Assembly: GCA_028289605.1 (NCBI GenBank)
Contig: JANQON010000012.1
Location: 208,034 to 272,033, forward strand
Direction: 5' to 3'
Source of the DNA: Hyphococcus sp.
GTDB lineage: Bacteria; Pseudomonadota; Alphaproteobacteria; Caulobacterales; Parvularculaceae
DNA length: 64,000 nt
In this document: positions 8,660-18,496 of the stretch, piece by piece
Numbering within the stretch: the stretch's first letter is position 1
How the letters are laid out: each line of letters begins with the position of its first letter
Notes under the pieces: model-generated
Databases searched by the model: none
Seen by the model: the letters and a program-made list of their open reading frames with translations, nothing else
What the model was told of the DNA's origin: nothing
Translations under genes and position numbers: made by a program

Positions 8660-10612
8660 ATGAGCGCCGAAACAGTCATTCCTGTCAGCACAATCGCCAA
8701 AAGCCACACGTTGACGGACGCCGAAACCGCAGAACGGTTGCGCGCCGCCGCCGCAGAGGACCAGGAAGGTTTTTGGGCCAAGGTCGCCGAGCGCATCGAC
8801 TGGATCAGCCCGTTCAGCAACGTCAAAGACGTCTCTTACGCTGTGGAAGACCTGCACATCAAATGGTTCGAAGACGGGGTTCTGAACGCGTGCGCTAATT
8901 GTCTTGATCGCCACCTGCCATCCCGGGCGAACGACGTCGCCATCATCTGGGAGGGCGACGATCCTTCAAACGACAAGGCCATCACCTACGCCGAAGCGTT
9001 CGAAGAAACCTGCCGCATGGCGAACCTCTTGAAGGCCCGAGGCGTCAAAAAGGGCGACCGGGTCGTCATTTACATGCCGATGATCCCGGAAGCGGCGTTC
9101 GCCATGCTCGCCTGCGCGCGCATCGGCGCCGTTCATTCCGTCGTCTTCGGGGGATTCTCGCCGGAAGCGCTTGCCAGCCGCATTGATGATTGCGGGGCTG
9201 TCGCGATTATCACCGCCGACGAGGGCGTGCGCGGCGGCAAGACTGTCCCCCTCAAGCAAAATGTCGACAAGGCTATCGACAAGCTGCCGGACAGCGAGAA
9301 CGTGCGCCTTGTATTGGTCGTAGAGCGCACCGGCGCGAACGTCGCCATGAGCGGGGGCCGGGATCTCTTTTGGCATGGCGAAGCCCGGGATGACGTGTCG
9401 CCCGATTGTGCGCCCGAGCCCATGGGCGCCGAAGACCCGCTTTTTATTCTCTACACGTCCGGATCGACAGGAAAACCAAAAGGCGTTTTGCACACCACCG
9501 GCGGCTATCTTACCTACGCCGCCTATACCCACGAAATGGTGTTCGACTACAAACCAGGCGAAATTTATTGGTGCACGGCGGATGTCGGCTGGGTGACCGG
9601 ACACACCTACATCGTCTACGGACCGCTCGCCAACGGCGCGACGACTCTGATGTTTGAGGGCGTGCCGACCTATCCCGACGCCTCGCGGTTTTGGAAGGTG
9701 TGCGAGAAACACAAGGTCAAGGTATTCTACACCGCGCCGACGGCGCTGCGCGCCTTGATGCGCGAAGGCGATGATCACGTCCAAAGCGCCGACCTGTCAT
9801 CCTTGCGTCTCCTCGGCACGGTGGGCGAGCCGATCAACCCCGAAGCGTGGAACTGGTATCACCGTGTCGTCGGCGGCGGCGATCTGCCGATTGTCGACAC
9901 CTGGTGGCAGACGGAAACCGGCGGCGTGTTGATTTCGCCCCTGCCCGGCGCGACGGATTTGAAACCGGGCTCGGCGACAAAACCGCTGCCCGGCGTCATG
10001 CCCGCCCTCGTCGACGCCGACGGCAATATCCTCGACGGCGCGGTCTCCGGCAATCTTGTTCTCACCGATTCCTGGCCCGGCCAAATGCGCACCGTGTTCG
10101 GCGATCACCAACGCTTTATCGACACCTATTTCAAAACCTATCCGGGCATGTATTTCACCGGCGACGGCGCGCGGCGCGATGAAGACGGCTACTACTGGAT
10201 CACCGGCCGCGTCGACGATGTGATCAATGTTTCCGGCCATCGACTGGGCACCGCGGAAGTGGAAAGCGCGCTTGTCGCGCACCCGAGTGTCGCGGAGGCC
10301 GCCGTGGTCGGCTATCCCCATGACGTCAAAGGTCAGGGCATCTACGCCTATGTCACGCTGATGGAGGGAGCGGAAGAAGGTTCAGACCTCGAAAAAGCGC
10401 TTTCCGACACGGTGCGCAGCGAGATCGGACCGATCGCCAAGCCCGACATTCTTCATTTCACGCCGGCGCTCCCCAAAACGCGATCAGGAAAGATCATGCG
10501 CCGCATTCTGCGCAAAATCGCCGAAAATGAGTTCTCCGCCCTCGGCGACACGTCAACGCTGGCCGATCCGGGGGTTGTCGACGCCTTGATTGAGGGGCGG
10601 AAAAACAAGTAA
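8660..10612 (+). CDS. acs: Acetyl-CoA synthetase
   Basis: This 650-residue AMP-forming ligase converts acetate, ATP and CoA to acetyl-CoA. The start is the ATG at 8660 behind AAGGAG; an in-frame ATG at 8624 has no ribosome binding site. The N-terminal ACAS_N domain ([15 protein letters not shown]), the phosphate loop [11 protein letters not shown], the WWQTETGG adenylate motif, the [14 protein letters not shown] hinge region and the TRSGKIMRR motif are present. The lysine in that last motif is the one inactivated by acetylation in Acs homologues. Length and motifs are typical of Acs rather than propionyl-CoA synthetase. It appears to be monocistronic, with no terminator visible in the 80 bases before the exosortase gene. 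Confidence 0.96.
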   Translation: MSAETVIPVSTIAKSHTLTDAETAERLRAAAAEDQEGFWAKVAERIDWISPFSNVKDVSYAVEDLHIKWFEDGVLNACANCLDRHLPSRANDVAIIWEGDDPSNDKAITYAEAFEETCRMANLLKARGVKKGDRVVIYMPMIPEAAFAMLACARIGAVHSVVFGGFSPEALASRIDDCGAVAIITADEGVRGGKTVPLKQNVDKAIDKLPDSENVRLVLVVERTGANVAMSGGRDLFWHGEARDDVSPDCAPEPMGAEDPLFILYTSGSTGKPKGVLHTTGGYLTYAAYTHEMVFDYKPGEIYWCTADVGWVTGHTYIVYGPLANGATTLMFEGVPTYPDASRFWKVCEKHKVKVFYTAPTALRALMREGDDHVQSADLSSLRLLGTVGEPINPEAWNWYHRVVGGGDLPIVDTWWQTETGGVLISPLPGATDLKPGSATKPLPGVMPALVDADGNILDGAVSGNLVLTDSWPGQMRTVFGDHQRFIDTYFKTYPGMYFTGDGARRDEDGYYWITGRVDDVINVSGHRLGTAEVESALVAHPSVAEAAVVGYPHDVKGQGIYAYVTLMEGAEEGSDLEKALSDTVRSEIGPIAKPDILHFTPALPKTRSGKIMRRILRKIAENEFSALGDTSTLADPGVVDALIEGRKNK

Positions 10613-10692
10613 CCGCCGCTCAGCCTTAACAAATTGAGAACGCCGGCGCTTTAGACTGGCCCTTTCAAGAGGGCGAAAGCGCGGAGCACCCC

Positions 10693-12195
10693 ATGCGGGC
10701 GACCAATGACACCATTGGCGAAGCATCGTCCTGGCTGCATTTCATTGCGGTCTACGGCGCGTTTGTCCTTGCAGCGATCGTCCTGACGGGGCCGACCTTC
10801 TGGGACATGGCGCGGACTTGGCTCTCATCGTCGTCCTATCACCATGGCCTTTTTGTCGCCCCCGCGGCGATCTGGATGATCGTTTCCCATAGCGCGCGGC
10901 CGCAAGAGCCCGGCGGCCACCGAGCCGCCGTCGCCGCCGTTGCAGTTGGCGTTATGGTCTGGCTTGCAGGCCGGGCCGGCGGCGCCGCCATCATCGAACA
11001 GATCGGCCTTGTCGCCATGCTGATCGGCGGCGTCGGCGCCGTGTTTGGCGACCGTGCGCTGGTGTTGTGGGCGTGGCCTCTCGCGTTTCTCTATTTCATG
11101 GTTCCTTTCGGCGAAAGCATTGTTCCCATGCTTCAGGCGATCACAGCGGCCGCCGCTGTCGCTTTGCTGAACATTGCCGGCGCCGATATCGTCATCGACG
11201 GGCTGTTGATCCACACGCGTGTCGGCGCCTTCGCCATCGCGGAGGCCTGCGCCGGGCTAAGACTCCTGACCGCAGCCCTCATGGTCTCGGCGGTATTCGC
11301 CTATGTCGCATTTGAGAGCTGGACCAGGCGCATTGCGTTCTTGCTCTTTGCAGCAGTCTTTGCGCTGATCGCCAACGGCGTGCGCGCGTTTCTCCTTATT
11401 CTTATTCCCGTGGCGACGGGCCGTCCCGCATCGCTGGGGCCGGATCATTTCATTGTCGGCTGGCTGTTTTATCTCGTTGTACTCGTCATCCTGGCGTTGA
11501 TCGGCCGACGTTTCGCGGATCGGCGCATCGCTGCGCACACTGAAGCGTCGGCGCCGCCGCTGCGCCTCGTTGCAGTGTTCGCCGCCCTCGCGGTGATTGC
11601 AGCGGGCGTCCTCTACGCCCGTCTCGTCGTCGATCGCCCCATCGACCGACAGGCCCCCGCCTCTATCGCGCTGTTGCAAGCAGAAGGGTGGCGCGTCCTG
11701 CCGGCGCCGGAAAACTGGCGCGCCGTCGCGCCTGGGGCGGACCAGACCAGCGCAGCAACGTATGACCGGGACGGCGTCCGGGTCTACGCCTCCATCGCCT
11801 ATTTCACCCATGATCGCTCGGGGGCGGAAATCGGCGGCGGCGAAAATCGAAGCTATGACGGCCAAGACTGGCGCCGCATCGGCGGCCATGACGCGGCGCT
11901 GTATCTCTTTGGATCGTCGGAGACGCGTCGCTTTAACCGCCTTGCCGGCCCGGACCGGCGCCGCCTTTTGACGGTCACCTTCTATTGGCTGGGCGACACA
12001 GTTTATGATAGCGCGCAGGCGGTAAAGCAGGCGCAAATGAGAAACCGACTCCTCGGACGAAACCCCAGCGGCGGCGTCATCGTTTTTTCCGCAAGTTACC
12101 GCCGCGACCCGAATGACGCGATCGCGATCCTTCGTCAGTATACAGCAGACGTCGAAGAATTTTCCGCATGGCGCGGCCGGCTCGAAGCGCTATAG
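10693..12195 (+). CDS. xrtA: Exosortase A fused to an EpsI domain
   Basis: This is a 500-residue membrane protein. Residues about 1-275 form the exosortase/archaeosortase fold with eight or so hydrophobic helices and the three catalytic residues in order: C186 in EACAGLRLL, R231 in NGVRAFLL, H252 in PDHFIVGWLFY. Residues about 290-500 are an EpsI-type periplasmic domain (LLQAEGWRVLPAP..., VTFYWLGDTVYDSA). XrtA is a predicted transpeptidase that recognises PEP-CTERM tails and is tied to extracellular polysaccharide loci; the fused EpsI form is known in proteobacteria. It is 3 bases upstream of an amidotransferase gene, so the two are an operon. No PEP-CTERM substrate is encoded in the window. 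Confidence 0.93.
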   Translation: MRATNDTIGEASSWLHFIAVYGAFVLAAIVLTGPTFWDMARTWLSSSSYHHGLFVAPAAIWMIVSHSARPQEPGGHRAAVAAVAVGVMVWLAGRAGGAAIIEQIGLVAMLIGGVGAVFGDRALVLWAWPLAFLYFMVPFGESIVPMLQAITAAAAVALLNIAGADIVIDGLLIHTRVGAFAIAEACAGLRLLTAALMVSAVFAYVAFESWTRRIAFLLFAAVFALIANGVRAFLLILIPVATGRPASLGPDHFIVGWLFYLVVLVILALIGRRFADRRIAAHTEASAPPLRLVAVFAALAVIAAGVLYARLVVDRPIDRQAPASIALLQAEGWRVLPAPENWRAVAPGADQTSAATYDRDGVRVYASIAYFTHDRSGAEIGGGENRSYDGQDWRRIGGHDAALYLFGSSETRRFNRLAGPDRRRLLTVTFYWLGDTVYDSAQAVKQAQMRNRLLGRNPSGGVIVFSASYRRDPNDAIAILRQYTADVEEFSAWRGRLEAL

Positions 12196-12198
12196 AGC

Positions 12199-14076
12199 AT
12201 GTGCGGAATCGCCGGCATTATCGATCTTGAGGGCGATCGCGACATCGATCGCGACGCCCTAAAGCGCATGGCGGACGCACTGGCTCATCGAGGTCCGGAC
12301 GGAGAGGGATTCTTCTACGACAAAGGCGTTGGCCTCGCCCATCGAAGGCTTGCGGTGATTGATGTCGACGGCGGCGCGCAGCCTTTTGTCGATTCCAGCG
12401 GCGGCGTGTTGTCTTTCAACGGCGAGATCTACAATTTTCAGGACCTCGCAAAGGATCTTGAACGCGACGGCGTCCGCCTAAAAACCCGTTCCGATACGGA
12501 AGTGCTCGCCGAAGGCCTTTCCCGCGAAGGCCCAGATTTCATTCAGCGCCTGCGCGGCATGTTCGCCTTTGCATACTGGGACCGGGCCGAACGCACCCTG
12601 CTGCTGGCGCGCGATCGTCTCGGCGAGAAGCCGCTATATTACGGTCAGAGCGAAGACGGGTTTTTCGTTTTCGCCTCGGAACTCGGCGCCGTCGCCGCAT
12701 CAGGCTTGTTCAACCTTGAATTCAACGTGCAAGCCGTCGCCGACTATTTCTTCTACGGCTACGTCCCCGATCCCAAATCGATCTATCACGACATTCGCAA
12801 ACTGTCTCCGGCGCATGTCATGACGGCGAACCGGGGGGCGCCGCCCGCGCCGTCCGCCTACTGGCGCCCGGTATTTGCGCCGTCGAACGGGTTATCGTTT
12901 GAGGCTGCCGCCGAGATGCTCCGCGCCAGGATCGACGATGCGGTTGCCGCGCAGATGATCTCGGACGTTCCGCTCGGCGCATTTTTGTCCGGGGGCGTCG
13001 ATTCCGGCGGCGTTGTCGCCGCGATGGCGGAGACCGGCGCGAAACCGGTCGCCTGCACCATTGGGTTCGCGGAAAAAACCCATGACGAACGCGCCGGCGC
13101 CCGCGAAATCGCGCAACGCTTCGGCGCCCTTCATCATGAACATGTCGCCGGGCTTGACGCAGGCTCCCTGATCGATCGAGCGGCGGCCGCCTTCGGCGAA
13201 CCCTTCGGCGATGTGTCCGCGTTGCCGAGCTATCTTGTCGCCAGCCTTGCCCGGCGGCATGTGACCGTGGCCCTGACGGGAGACGGGGGCGATGAGCTCT
13301 TTGCCGGATATCGACGCTATCCTTTCTTTCTCGGCGAAGAAAAACTGCGTGCTGCGGCGCCGCTGTTTTTCCGTCGCGCCGTGTTCGGTCCACTCGGCGC
13401 GCTCTACCCAAAACTGGACTGGGCGCCGCGTGCGCTAAGGGCGAAGACGACCTTGCAGGCGATCGCCGCCTCAAGAGCCGAGGCCTACGCCGCTGCCGTG
13501 GCCATTAATCTGCCCTCCCAGGCGCGGGCGATGTTAAACCCGGAAGCCAGGGCGGCGCTCGGCGACTATCATCCGCAAAGCGTCGTCGCTGAAGCCATGG
13601 CGAAAGGAAACGGTTCTTGCCCGCTGGCCGCCGCGCAGCATGCGGATCTCCTCACCTGGTTGCCGGGCCGCATGCTGGTCAAGGTCGACCGCACGTCAAT
13701 GGCCCATGGGCTAGAGGCGCGCCCGCCCATGCTTGATCACCGGCTGGTCGAATGGGCCGGTCTGTTGCCGCAGGACTTCAAGATCAAAGACGGCGAGCGC
13801 AAACGCATTTTGAAAGCGGCGCTGGCGCCGCGCCTGGGCGAAGAATTCGTCCGGCGCAGAAAGCGTGGTTTCGACATGCCGGTCTCCGCGTGGTTTCGCG
13901 CAGCCGAAAGTCCCCTTGCCGACCGCCTGCGCCGTTCGAAGGCCTGGCGCGAAAGCGGTTTTCTGGATGAACGCACCGTCGCGAACATGCTCAGCGCCCA
14001 TCAAAGCGGACGCCGCGACTGGGGCCAGGAGCTGTGGACGGTCTTGATGTTCGACGCGTTCCTGCGCGCCGCCTAA
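12199..14076 (+). CDS. Asparagine-synthase-like amidotransferase, XrtA-associated type
   Basis: This 625-residue two-domain enzyme has an N-terminal class II glutaminase domain (about 1-200) with nucleophile C2 (MCGIAG), RRLAVID, FNGEIYN and RSDTEVL. The C-terminal ATP-pyrophosphatase domain carries the PP-loop SGGVDSGG at 264-271. The position directly behind xrtA and the size fit the amidotransferases that accompany exosortase A systems, which probably amidate a sugar or protein carboxylate during exopolysaccharide assembly rather than making asparagine. The substrate is not known. The gene follows the xrtA stop by 3 bases and its end overlaps the convergent glycosyltransferase stop by 4 bases. 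Confidence 0.9.
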   Translation: MCGIAGIIDLEGDRDIDRDALKRMADALAHRGPDGEGFFYDKGVGLAHRRLAVIDVDGGAQPFVDSSGGVLSFNGEIYNFQDLAKDLERDGVRLKTRSDTEVLAEGLSREGPDFIQRLRGMFAFAYWDRAERTLLLARDRLGEKPLYYGQSEDGFFVFASELGAVAASGLFNLEFNVQAVADYFFYGYVPDPKSIYHDIRKLSPAHVMTANRGAPPAPSAYWRPVFAPSNGLSFEAAAEMLRARIDDAVAAQMISDVPLGAFLSGGVDSGGVVAAMAETGAKPVACTIGFAEKTHDERAGAREIAQRFGALHHEHVAGLDAGSLIDRAAAAFGEPFGDVSALPSYLVASLARRHVTVALTGDGGDELFAGYRRYPFFLGEEKLRAAAPLFFRRAVFGPLGALYPKLDWAPRALRAKTTLQAIAASRAEAYAAAVAINLPSQARAMLNPEARAALGDYHPQSVVAEAMAKGNGSCPLAAAQHADLLTWLPGRMLVKVDRTSMAHGLEARPPMLDHRLVEWAGLLPQDFKIKDGERKRILKAALAPRLGEEFVRRRKRGFDMPVSAWFRAAESPLADRLRRSKAWRESGFLDERTVANMLSAHQSGRRDWGQELWTVLMFDAFLRAA

Positions 14077-15185
14077 CCCATCTGCTTGATCGCGTGGAAG
14101 AGATCGCGATAGCGAGCGACCATTCGATGTTCGGTGAACTCAGCGGCCGCCTTGGCGGCGTTGTCCAGCCCGATCGACGTCCGCAGCGTTGCATCCCCAA
14201 GAAGCGTCGCCAGCGATCTCGCCGCGGCGGCCTCATCGCCAGGCGGATGAATAAACGGTTGGTTTCTCATTGACACCATCTGTTTAACGTCACCGACATC
14301 GACGCCGACGACGGGCAGACCGGCGGCCATCGCCTCGACAAGGCTGATTGGCATTTGCTCCGTATCGGACGTAATCATGTAAACGTCCATTTTGGCGAGG
14401 AACGGCGCCACATCCTGTTGGGCGCCGACGAACTTCACCGCCGCCTGCAGATCGCGCCGCGCCGCCTCATCCTGCAGCGCCTGCATGTCAGGTCCGCCGC
14501 CGACAATAAGAAGCCTTGCATCCGTCTCGGCGCGGGCGACATCGAAGATCCGGATCATTCGGTCAAAGCGTTTTTCCGGGCGCAACGCGCCTACCGAGCC
14601 GGCGATGAGGGAGCCCGTTGTCTCGTCAGTTTGCGCGTGGGCGAATGAGGCAATATCAACGCCGTTTGGCACCAGGTGAACCCTGCCGCATGGCGCGCCC
14701 CAGGCACGCTGAAGCAACCGGCATATCTGCGAAGACGGCGCGACAAATCCGTAGGCGTCATGCCCGGTCGCCGCGCGCGAGAACAAGATCCGCCGGGCAA
14801 GGTCGCGCCGCCATGAACGCCGGCCAAGCGCCTCGTCAGGCGAAAAGCCGTCTTCAAAATGAACATGGGGGATTTTGGTCGACCGATTGGCGAGGCGCCA
14901 CTCAATCGTCCCCCAGTTCGACGTGAGAAGGAGATCGGGCGCGGCCGCGCGCAAAGCATCGGCGAACACCCGCGCATTGCGCGACGACAGAAAGCCGCCT
15001 TTCTCAACCGATACGTCGCACCGGCTATGGTTGGCGGCGCCTTCCAGCAAGGTTTCTGCGTCATAGCGCCCGTCCATCGCCGCGACGGCGTGCGTCCAGT
15101 CCGGCCCCAGCGCTTTAACGAGCGTTGCAAACCGGCGTTGCGGACCGCCGATGGCGAAGGTGGAAAACGCCCAGAAGCATTTCAT
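14073..15185 (-). CDS. Family 4-like glycosyltransferase
   Basis: This 370-residue GT-B enzyme has an N-terminal acceptor domain (FSTFAIGGPQRRF glycine-rich start) and a C-terminal nucleotide-sugar domain. The latter shows VHLVPNGVDIASF, GSVGALRPEKRFDRMI, LLIVGGGPDMQALQ, and the E-x7-E type motif TEQMPISLVEAMAAGLPVVGVDVG. These are the marks of GT4. It most likely adds a sugar in exopolysaccharide or glycan assembly at the inner membrane face. The start codon overlaps the end of the upstream oxidoreductase-epimerase gene (ATGA), so the two form a coupled operon on the minus strand, facing the xrtA operon. Sugar specificity cannot be assigned. Confidence 0.92.
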   Translation of the reverse strand: MKCFWAFSTFAIGGPQRRFATLVKALGPDWTHAVAAMDGRYDAETLLEGAANHSRCDVSVEKGGFLSSRNARVFADALRAAAPDLLLTSNWGTIEWRLANRSTKIPHVHFEDGFSPDEALGRRSWRRDLARRILFSRAATGHDAYGFVAPSSQICRLLQRAWGAPCGRVHLVPNGVDIASFAHAQTDETTGSLIAGSVGALRPEKRFDRMIRIFDVARAETDARLLIVGGGPDMQALQDEAARRDLQAAVKFVGAQQDVAPFLAKMDVYMITSDTEQMPISLVEAMAAGLPVVGVDVGDVKQMVSMRNQPFIHPPGDEAAAARSLATLLGDATLRTSIGLDNAAKAAAEFTEHRMVARYRDLFHAIKQMG

Positions 15186-17275
15186 TCCGCTTCTTTCGCA
15201 TGATTCAGAATCGCAGCGGAGCGGAAGGCTGTCTCGTCATTGCAAGGCGCCCACCCCAAGACCCGCTTTTCTTCGCTTGTATCGATGGCGGCGCCCATAC
15301 CGCGCGATTGCAGATCCCGCCAGGACGGCGCGGCGACGCCGGCGCGTCCTGCGAGCTTTTTCACCGCATATTTCAGGCATTCATCCGCATAGAGGAGATA
15401 AGCATTGGACGGATGAAACTTCAGCGGCCGGCCCGTCGCCAGGGCCAGTTCCTCGGTATAGCGCCGGGCGCTCCATCTGACATCGCCGGCGAGATTGAAT
15501 GTTTTGCCAGCGATCGAATCCAATGGCGCTTCCAGGGCGGCGACGATCGCAGCCGCGACGTCCTCGACGAGTACGAACGGCAATGGATTGGCGCCGTTGT
15601 TCCATCCGATGCAGTGGGTGTCGTTTTCATATGCGCCCAGCGCCGAATGAAACGGCGACGCGCCGGCGCCGACCACGACGGCGGGACGCATGATGATGAG
15701 CGGCGCTGACGACGCTGCGCGCACGGCGCCTTCTGACAGAATCTTGGCGTAGGCGTAGTCGGCGCGTTGTTCCGGCTTTGGATCGGACGGGGACGCGGCG
15801 GTGATCATTTCGTTTTCATCGCCAAGATAAAGCGCAGCAGACGAACTGATGTAAATGAGACGCTCAACGCCCGCATCGCCTGCGGCGCGCGCGACAGTCT
15901 CGGCGCCGCTGACCATGGCGCTCACAATGGCGTCGCGGGATGCGCCGCCGCCCCCATGGGCGAGATTGACGACCTGCCTGGCGCGGCGGCACACATTCGC
16001 TACGGCGTTCGCGTCGCCGATCGACCCGCGAAAGACACCGACCCCGTCGCCATGAAACAGCGATGGCAGATTATTGACGCTGCGGCTCATAACGGCGACG
16101 CGGCGCCCCCTGGCGGTTAGCGCCGCAACAAGATGCTGACCGATAAACCCCGTGCCGCCGAATATGGCGACGTCGAAGGACGCATCCGCCGACGGCGTCG
16201 GCGTCAGCCTAGGCGCGGCAACGCGGGCGGCGCCGGCGGCGGCCTCACAGACCGACGCGAGGCGCAGCCCGGTTTCGTCCTGACAGCGCTCGCCGCGCGC
16301 GAGGCCGTGGTGAAAGGCGTCGATGCTCGCTGTCATCGATCTTGAAAATCCATCCGAAGGCGGACCAATGCGTAAAAGTTCAGCCGCGAAGCCGGCGAGC
16401 CCGCGGGCGCCGTCCGCAACAGACGATAGGCCCGCGGCGAGGTTTCTGCGGGCCATGTCGATCGGCGCTATGGCGGCGTGAGCGCGGCGTAGGCTCACCC
16501 GGCCTTCGAAGATGTCGGCGTCTATGACGCCGTCGTCACACAACACCGATATCGTCCAGCTGGGAAACGCCGCGCCGAGCACGAGCCTCGCCTGCGCGTT
16601 CCCGGATCGGCAGCCAAGATCCATCGTCCAGTCGGTGACAAGCTCAATTCCGTCGGCGGGCCGACGCACCGGACCGGGGATCGCGTCAACTTTTTCTATT
16701 GGACCCAGCAACGCCTCTATCTGGGAGAGCGGGTGTACAGCCTGTTCCAGAAGCAGGTTAAGCGGGCTGTTGAACATCCAATGCCCGAACTGGCGGGCTT
16801 TGAGCTGTCGCAATGGCGCCGCATAGCGCATCTGAACCTGCCGCGCAGGACCGCACCTTCCCGATTGCAGAAATTTGCGCAGCCGCACGAATGCGGGGTG
16901 ATGTACAAAATTGTGATTGACGGACAGAGACACGCCGCTTGCCGCCGCAGCCTCGAGCATCCGCCGGCACGCCTCAGCCGTCGCCGCCATCGGTTTTTCA
17001 ACCAGCACGTCGACGCCTGCATCTAGCAGCGGAATAACCGTTTCGGCGTGCAGGCCCGGCGGCGTCAGCACATGGGCGGCGTCCGGTTTGGCGTCGGCCA
17101 ACAGGGCTTCAATCGAGGGGAATGTTGTCGCCCCGCCGGCGGCTCGCGCCAGCGCTGCCGCCGCGCTTGTCGACGGATCCACGACAGCCGAAAGGCGCAC
17201 GTCGCGGCGACGCCGCAACGCGTTGACATGGGCCGAAGCGATGAACCCCGCGCCGATGATTGCTGTTTCGCGCAT
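15182..17275 (-). CDS. Fusion of a Gfo/Idh/MocA oxidoreductase and an NAD(P)-dependent sugar epimerase
   Basis: This is a 697-residue two-enzyme fusion. Residues 1-355 are a Gfo/Idh/MocA dehydrogenase: Rossmann start IIGAGFIASAH and the EKP motif at 93-95 (VEKPMAATAEACRRML). Residues about 367-690 are an extended SDR: FGGTGFIGQ at 373-380, serine cluster YISSSAAL near 475-482, and catalytic Y507-x3-K511. The two active sites would act on a nucleotide sugar, one oxidising or reducing and the other epimerising or dehydrating, so consecutive steps on one sugar are plausible. It is the first gene of an operon with the following glycosyltransferase. The exact product is unknown; the fusion join falls in a Pro/Ala/Thr linker near 355-366. 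Confidence 0.88.
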   Translation of the reverse strand: MRETAIIGAGFIASAHVNALRRRRDVRLSAVVDPSTSAAAALARAAGGATTFPSIEALLADAKPDAAHVLTPPGLHAETVIPLLDAGVDVLVEKPMAATAEACRRMLEAAAASGVSLSVNHNFVHHPAFVRLRKFLQSGRCGPARQVQMRYAAPLRQLKARQFGHWMFNSPLNLLLEQAVHPLSQIEALLGPIEKVDAIPGPVRRPADGIELVTDWTMDLGCRSGNAQARLVLGAAFPSWTISVLCDDGVIDADIFEGRVSLRRAHAAIAPIDMARRNLAAGLSSVADGARGLAGFAAELLRIGPPSDGFSRSMTASIDAFHHGLARGERCQDETGLRLASVCEAAAGAARVAAPRLTPTPSADASFDVAIFGGTGFIGQHLVAALTARGRRVAVMSRSVNNLPSLFHGDGVGVFRGSIGDANAVANVCRRARQVVNLAHGGGGASRDAIVSAMVSGAETVARAAGDAGVERLIYISSSAALYLGDENEMITAASPSDPKPEQRADYAYAKILSEGAVRAASSAPLIIMRPAVVVGAGASPFHSALGAYENDTHCIGWNNGANPLPFVLVEDVAAAIVAALEAPLDSIAGKTFNLAGDVRWSARRYTEELALATGRPLKFHPSNAYLLYADECLKYAVKKLAGRAGVAAPSWRDLQSRGMGAAIDTSEEKRVLGWAPCNDETAFRSAAILNHAKEAE

Positions 17276-17375
17276 CGCTGTTTCCGAAACCGGTTAATGT
17301 CGACTGCTTCCGGTCGAAAACGATTCAAGAAAACTGCCAATAACAGGGTTAACGCCGAATGCCGTCGAGCAGCGC

Positions 17376-18374
17376 CTAGCCCGCCTCGGCGAGTATGTCC
17401 GTATAGAGTTCTTCCGGCGCCGGCTCCGGACTCGCCTGGGCAAAATCAGCGGCCTCTTTCACAATCGCCTTGATTTCCTTGTCGATCGCTTTCAGCGCAT
17501 CCTCATCGGCGAAGCCGGCGTCGAAAATCCGTTGTTCGCAGCGTTTTAGAGGATCATTGTGCTCCCGGACGTCGTCGACTTCCTCGCGCGTGCGGTACTT
17601 GGCCGGGTCGGACATGGAATGGCCGCGATAGCGGTAGGTTTTCATCTCAAGAACGTAGGGCCCTTCGCCGGAACGGGCATGATCGACCGCCTGACGGCCG
17701 GCTTCGCGCACCGCCAGAACGTCCATGCCGTCCACTTCCATACCAGGGATGCCGAAAGAAGCGCCGCGGCGATAGAGATGCGTTTCAGAATGGGACCGCT
17801 TCACGCTGGTTCCCATGGCGTACTGATTGTTTTCGATGATAAAGACCACAGGCAGCTTCCACAGCTGGGCCATGTTCATGGCCTCAAACACCTGACCCTG
17901 ATTTGACGCGCCGTCGCCGAAATAGGTGAAGCTGACATTGTCGTTGCCGCGATATTTGTTGGCGAAGGCGAGGCCCGCGCCGAGCGGGATTTGCGCGCCG
18001 ACAATGCCGTGGCCGCCATAGAACTCCTTTTCTTTGGAGAACATGTGCATGGAGCCGCCCTTGCCTTTTGAATAGCCCCCTTCGCGGCCCGTCAGCTCCG
18101 CCATCACGCCTTTGGGATCCATGTCGCAGGCGAGCATGTGTCCGTGATCCCGGTAGCCGGTGATCACCTGATCGCCTTCTTGCTTGACCGCCTCCATGCC
18201 GACGACGACCGCTTCCTGACCGATATAGAGGTGGCAGAACCCGCCGATCAGTCCCATGCCGTAAAGCTGGCCGGCGCGCTCCTCAAACCGTCGGATGAGC
18301 AGCATGTCGTAGTAGTATTTGAGAAGTTCTTCCTTCGTCGCCGAGAGGTTCGATTGTTTCTGGTCGTCCGCCAT
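17376..18374 (-). CDS. pdhA: Pyruvate dehydrogenase E1 component, alpha subunit
   Basis: This 332-residue thiamine-diphosphate subunit decarboxylates pyruvate with the E1 beta subunit. The start is the ATG at 18374 (MADDQKQSNLSATKEELL); the longer frame to 18461 has no conserved sequence. Marks: LLIRRFEERAGQLYGMG, YIGQEAVVVG, the ThDP motif GDGASNQGQ...ENN, and the phosphorylation-loop-like RYRGHSMSDPAKYRTREE. The length fits the alphaproteobacterial alpha2beta2 E1 type. In many relatives pdhB and pdhC follow directly; here the next gene, 100 bases on, is the unrelated oxidoreductase-epimerase fusion, so the other subunits must lie elsewhere. Confidence 0.95.
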   Translation of the reverse strand: MADDQKQSNLSATKEELLKYYYDMLLIRRFEERAGQLYGMGLIGGFCHLYIGQEAVVVGMEAVKQEGDQVITGYRDHGHMLACDMDPKGVMAELTGREGGYSKGKGGSMHMFSKEKEFYGGHGIVGAQIPLGAGLAFANKYRGNDNVSFTYFGDGASNQGQVFEAMNMAQLWKLPVVFIIENNQYAMGTSVKRSHSETHLYRRGASFGIPGMEVDGMDVLAVREAGRQAVDHARSGEGPYVLEMKTYRYRGHSMSDPAKYRTREEVDDVREHNDPLKRCEQRIFDAGFADEDALKAIDKEIKAIVKEAADFAQASPEPAPEELYTDILAEAG

Positions 18375-18496
18375 AGCCCCATTCCGTCGCAAGCTCCGGA
18401 ACGTCTTAAGGATTTGAAGGCGGCGGGGCAAGCTGAGGAACGCCGGGCCCCGGGAGCGCAACGCGTTTCTTCCGGCGCGGGAAAGGCGAAATGCGG

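Noticed and set aside
11257..12036. 259-codon minus-strand frame over xrtA
   Set aside because: Antisense shadow; the plus strand has all exosortase and EpsI motifs.
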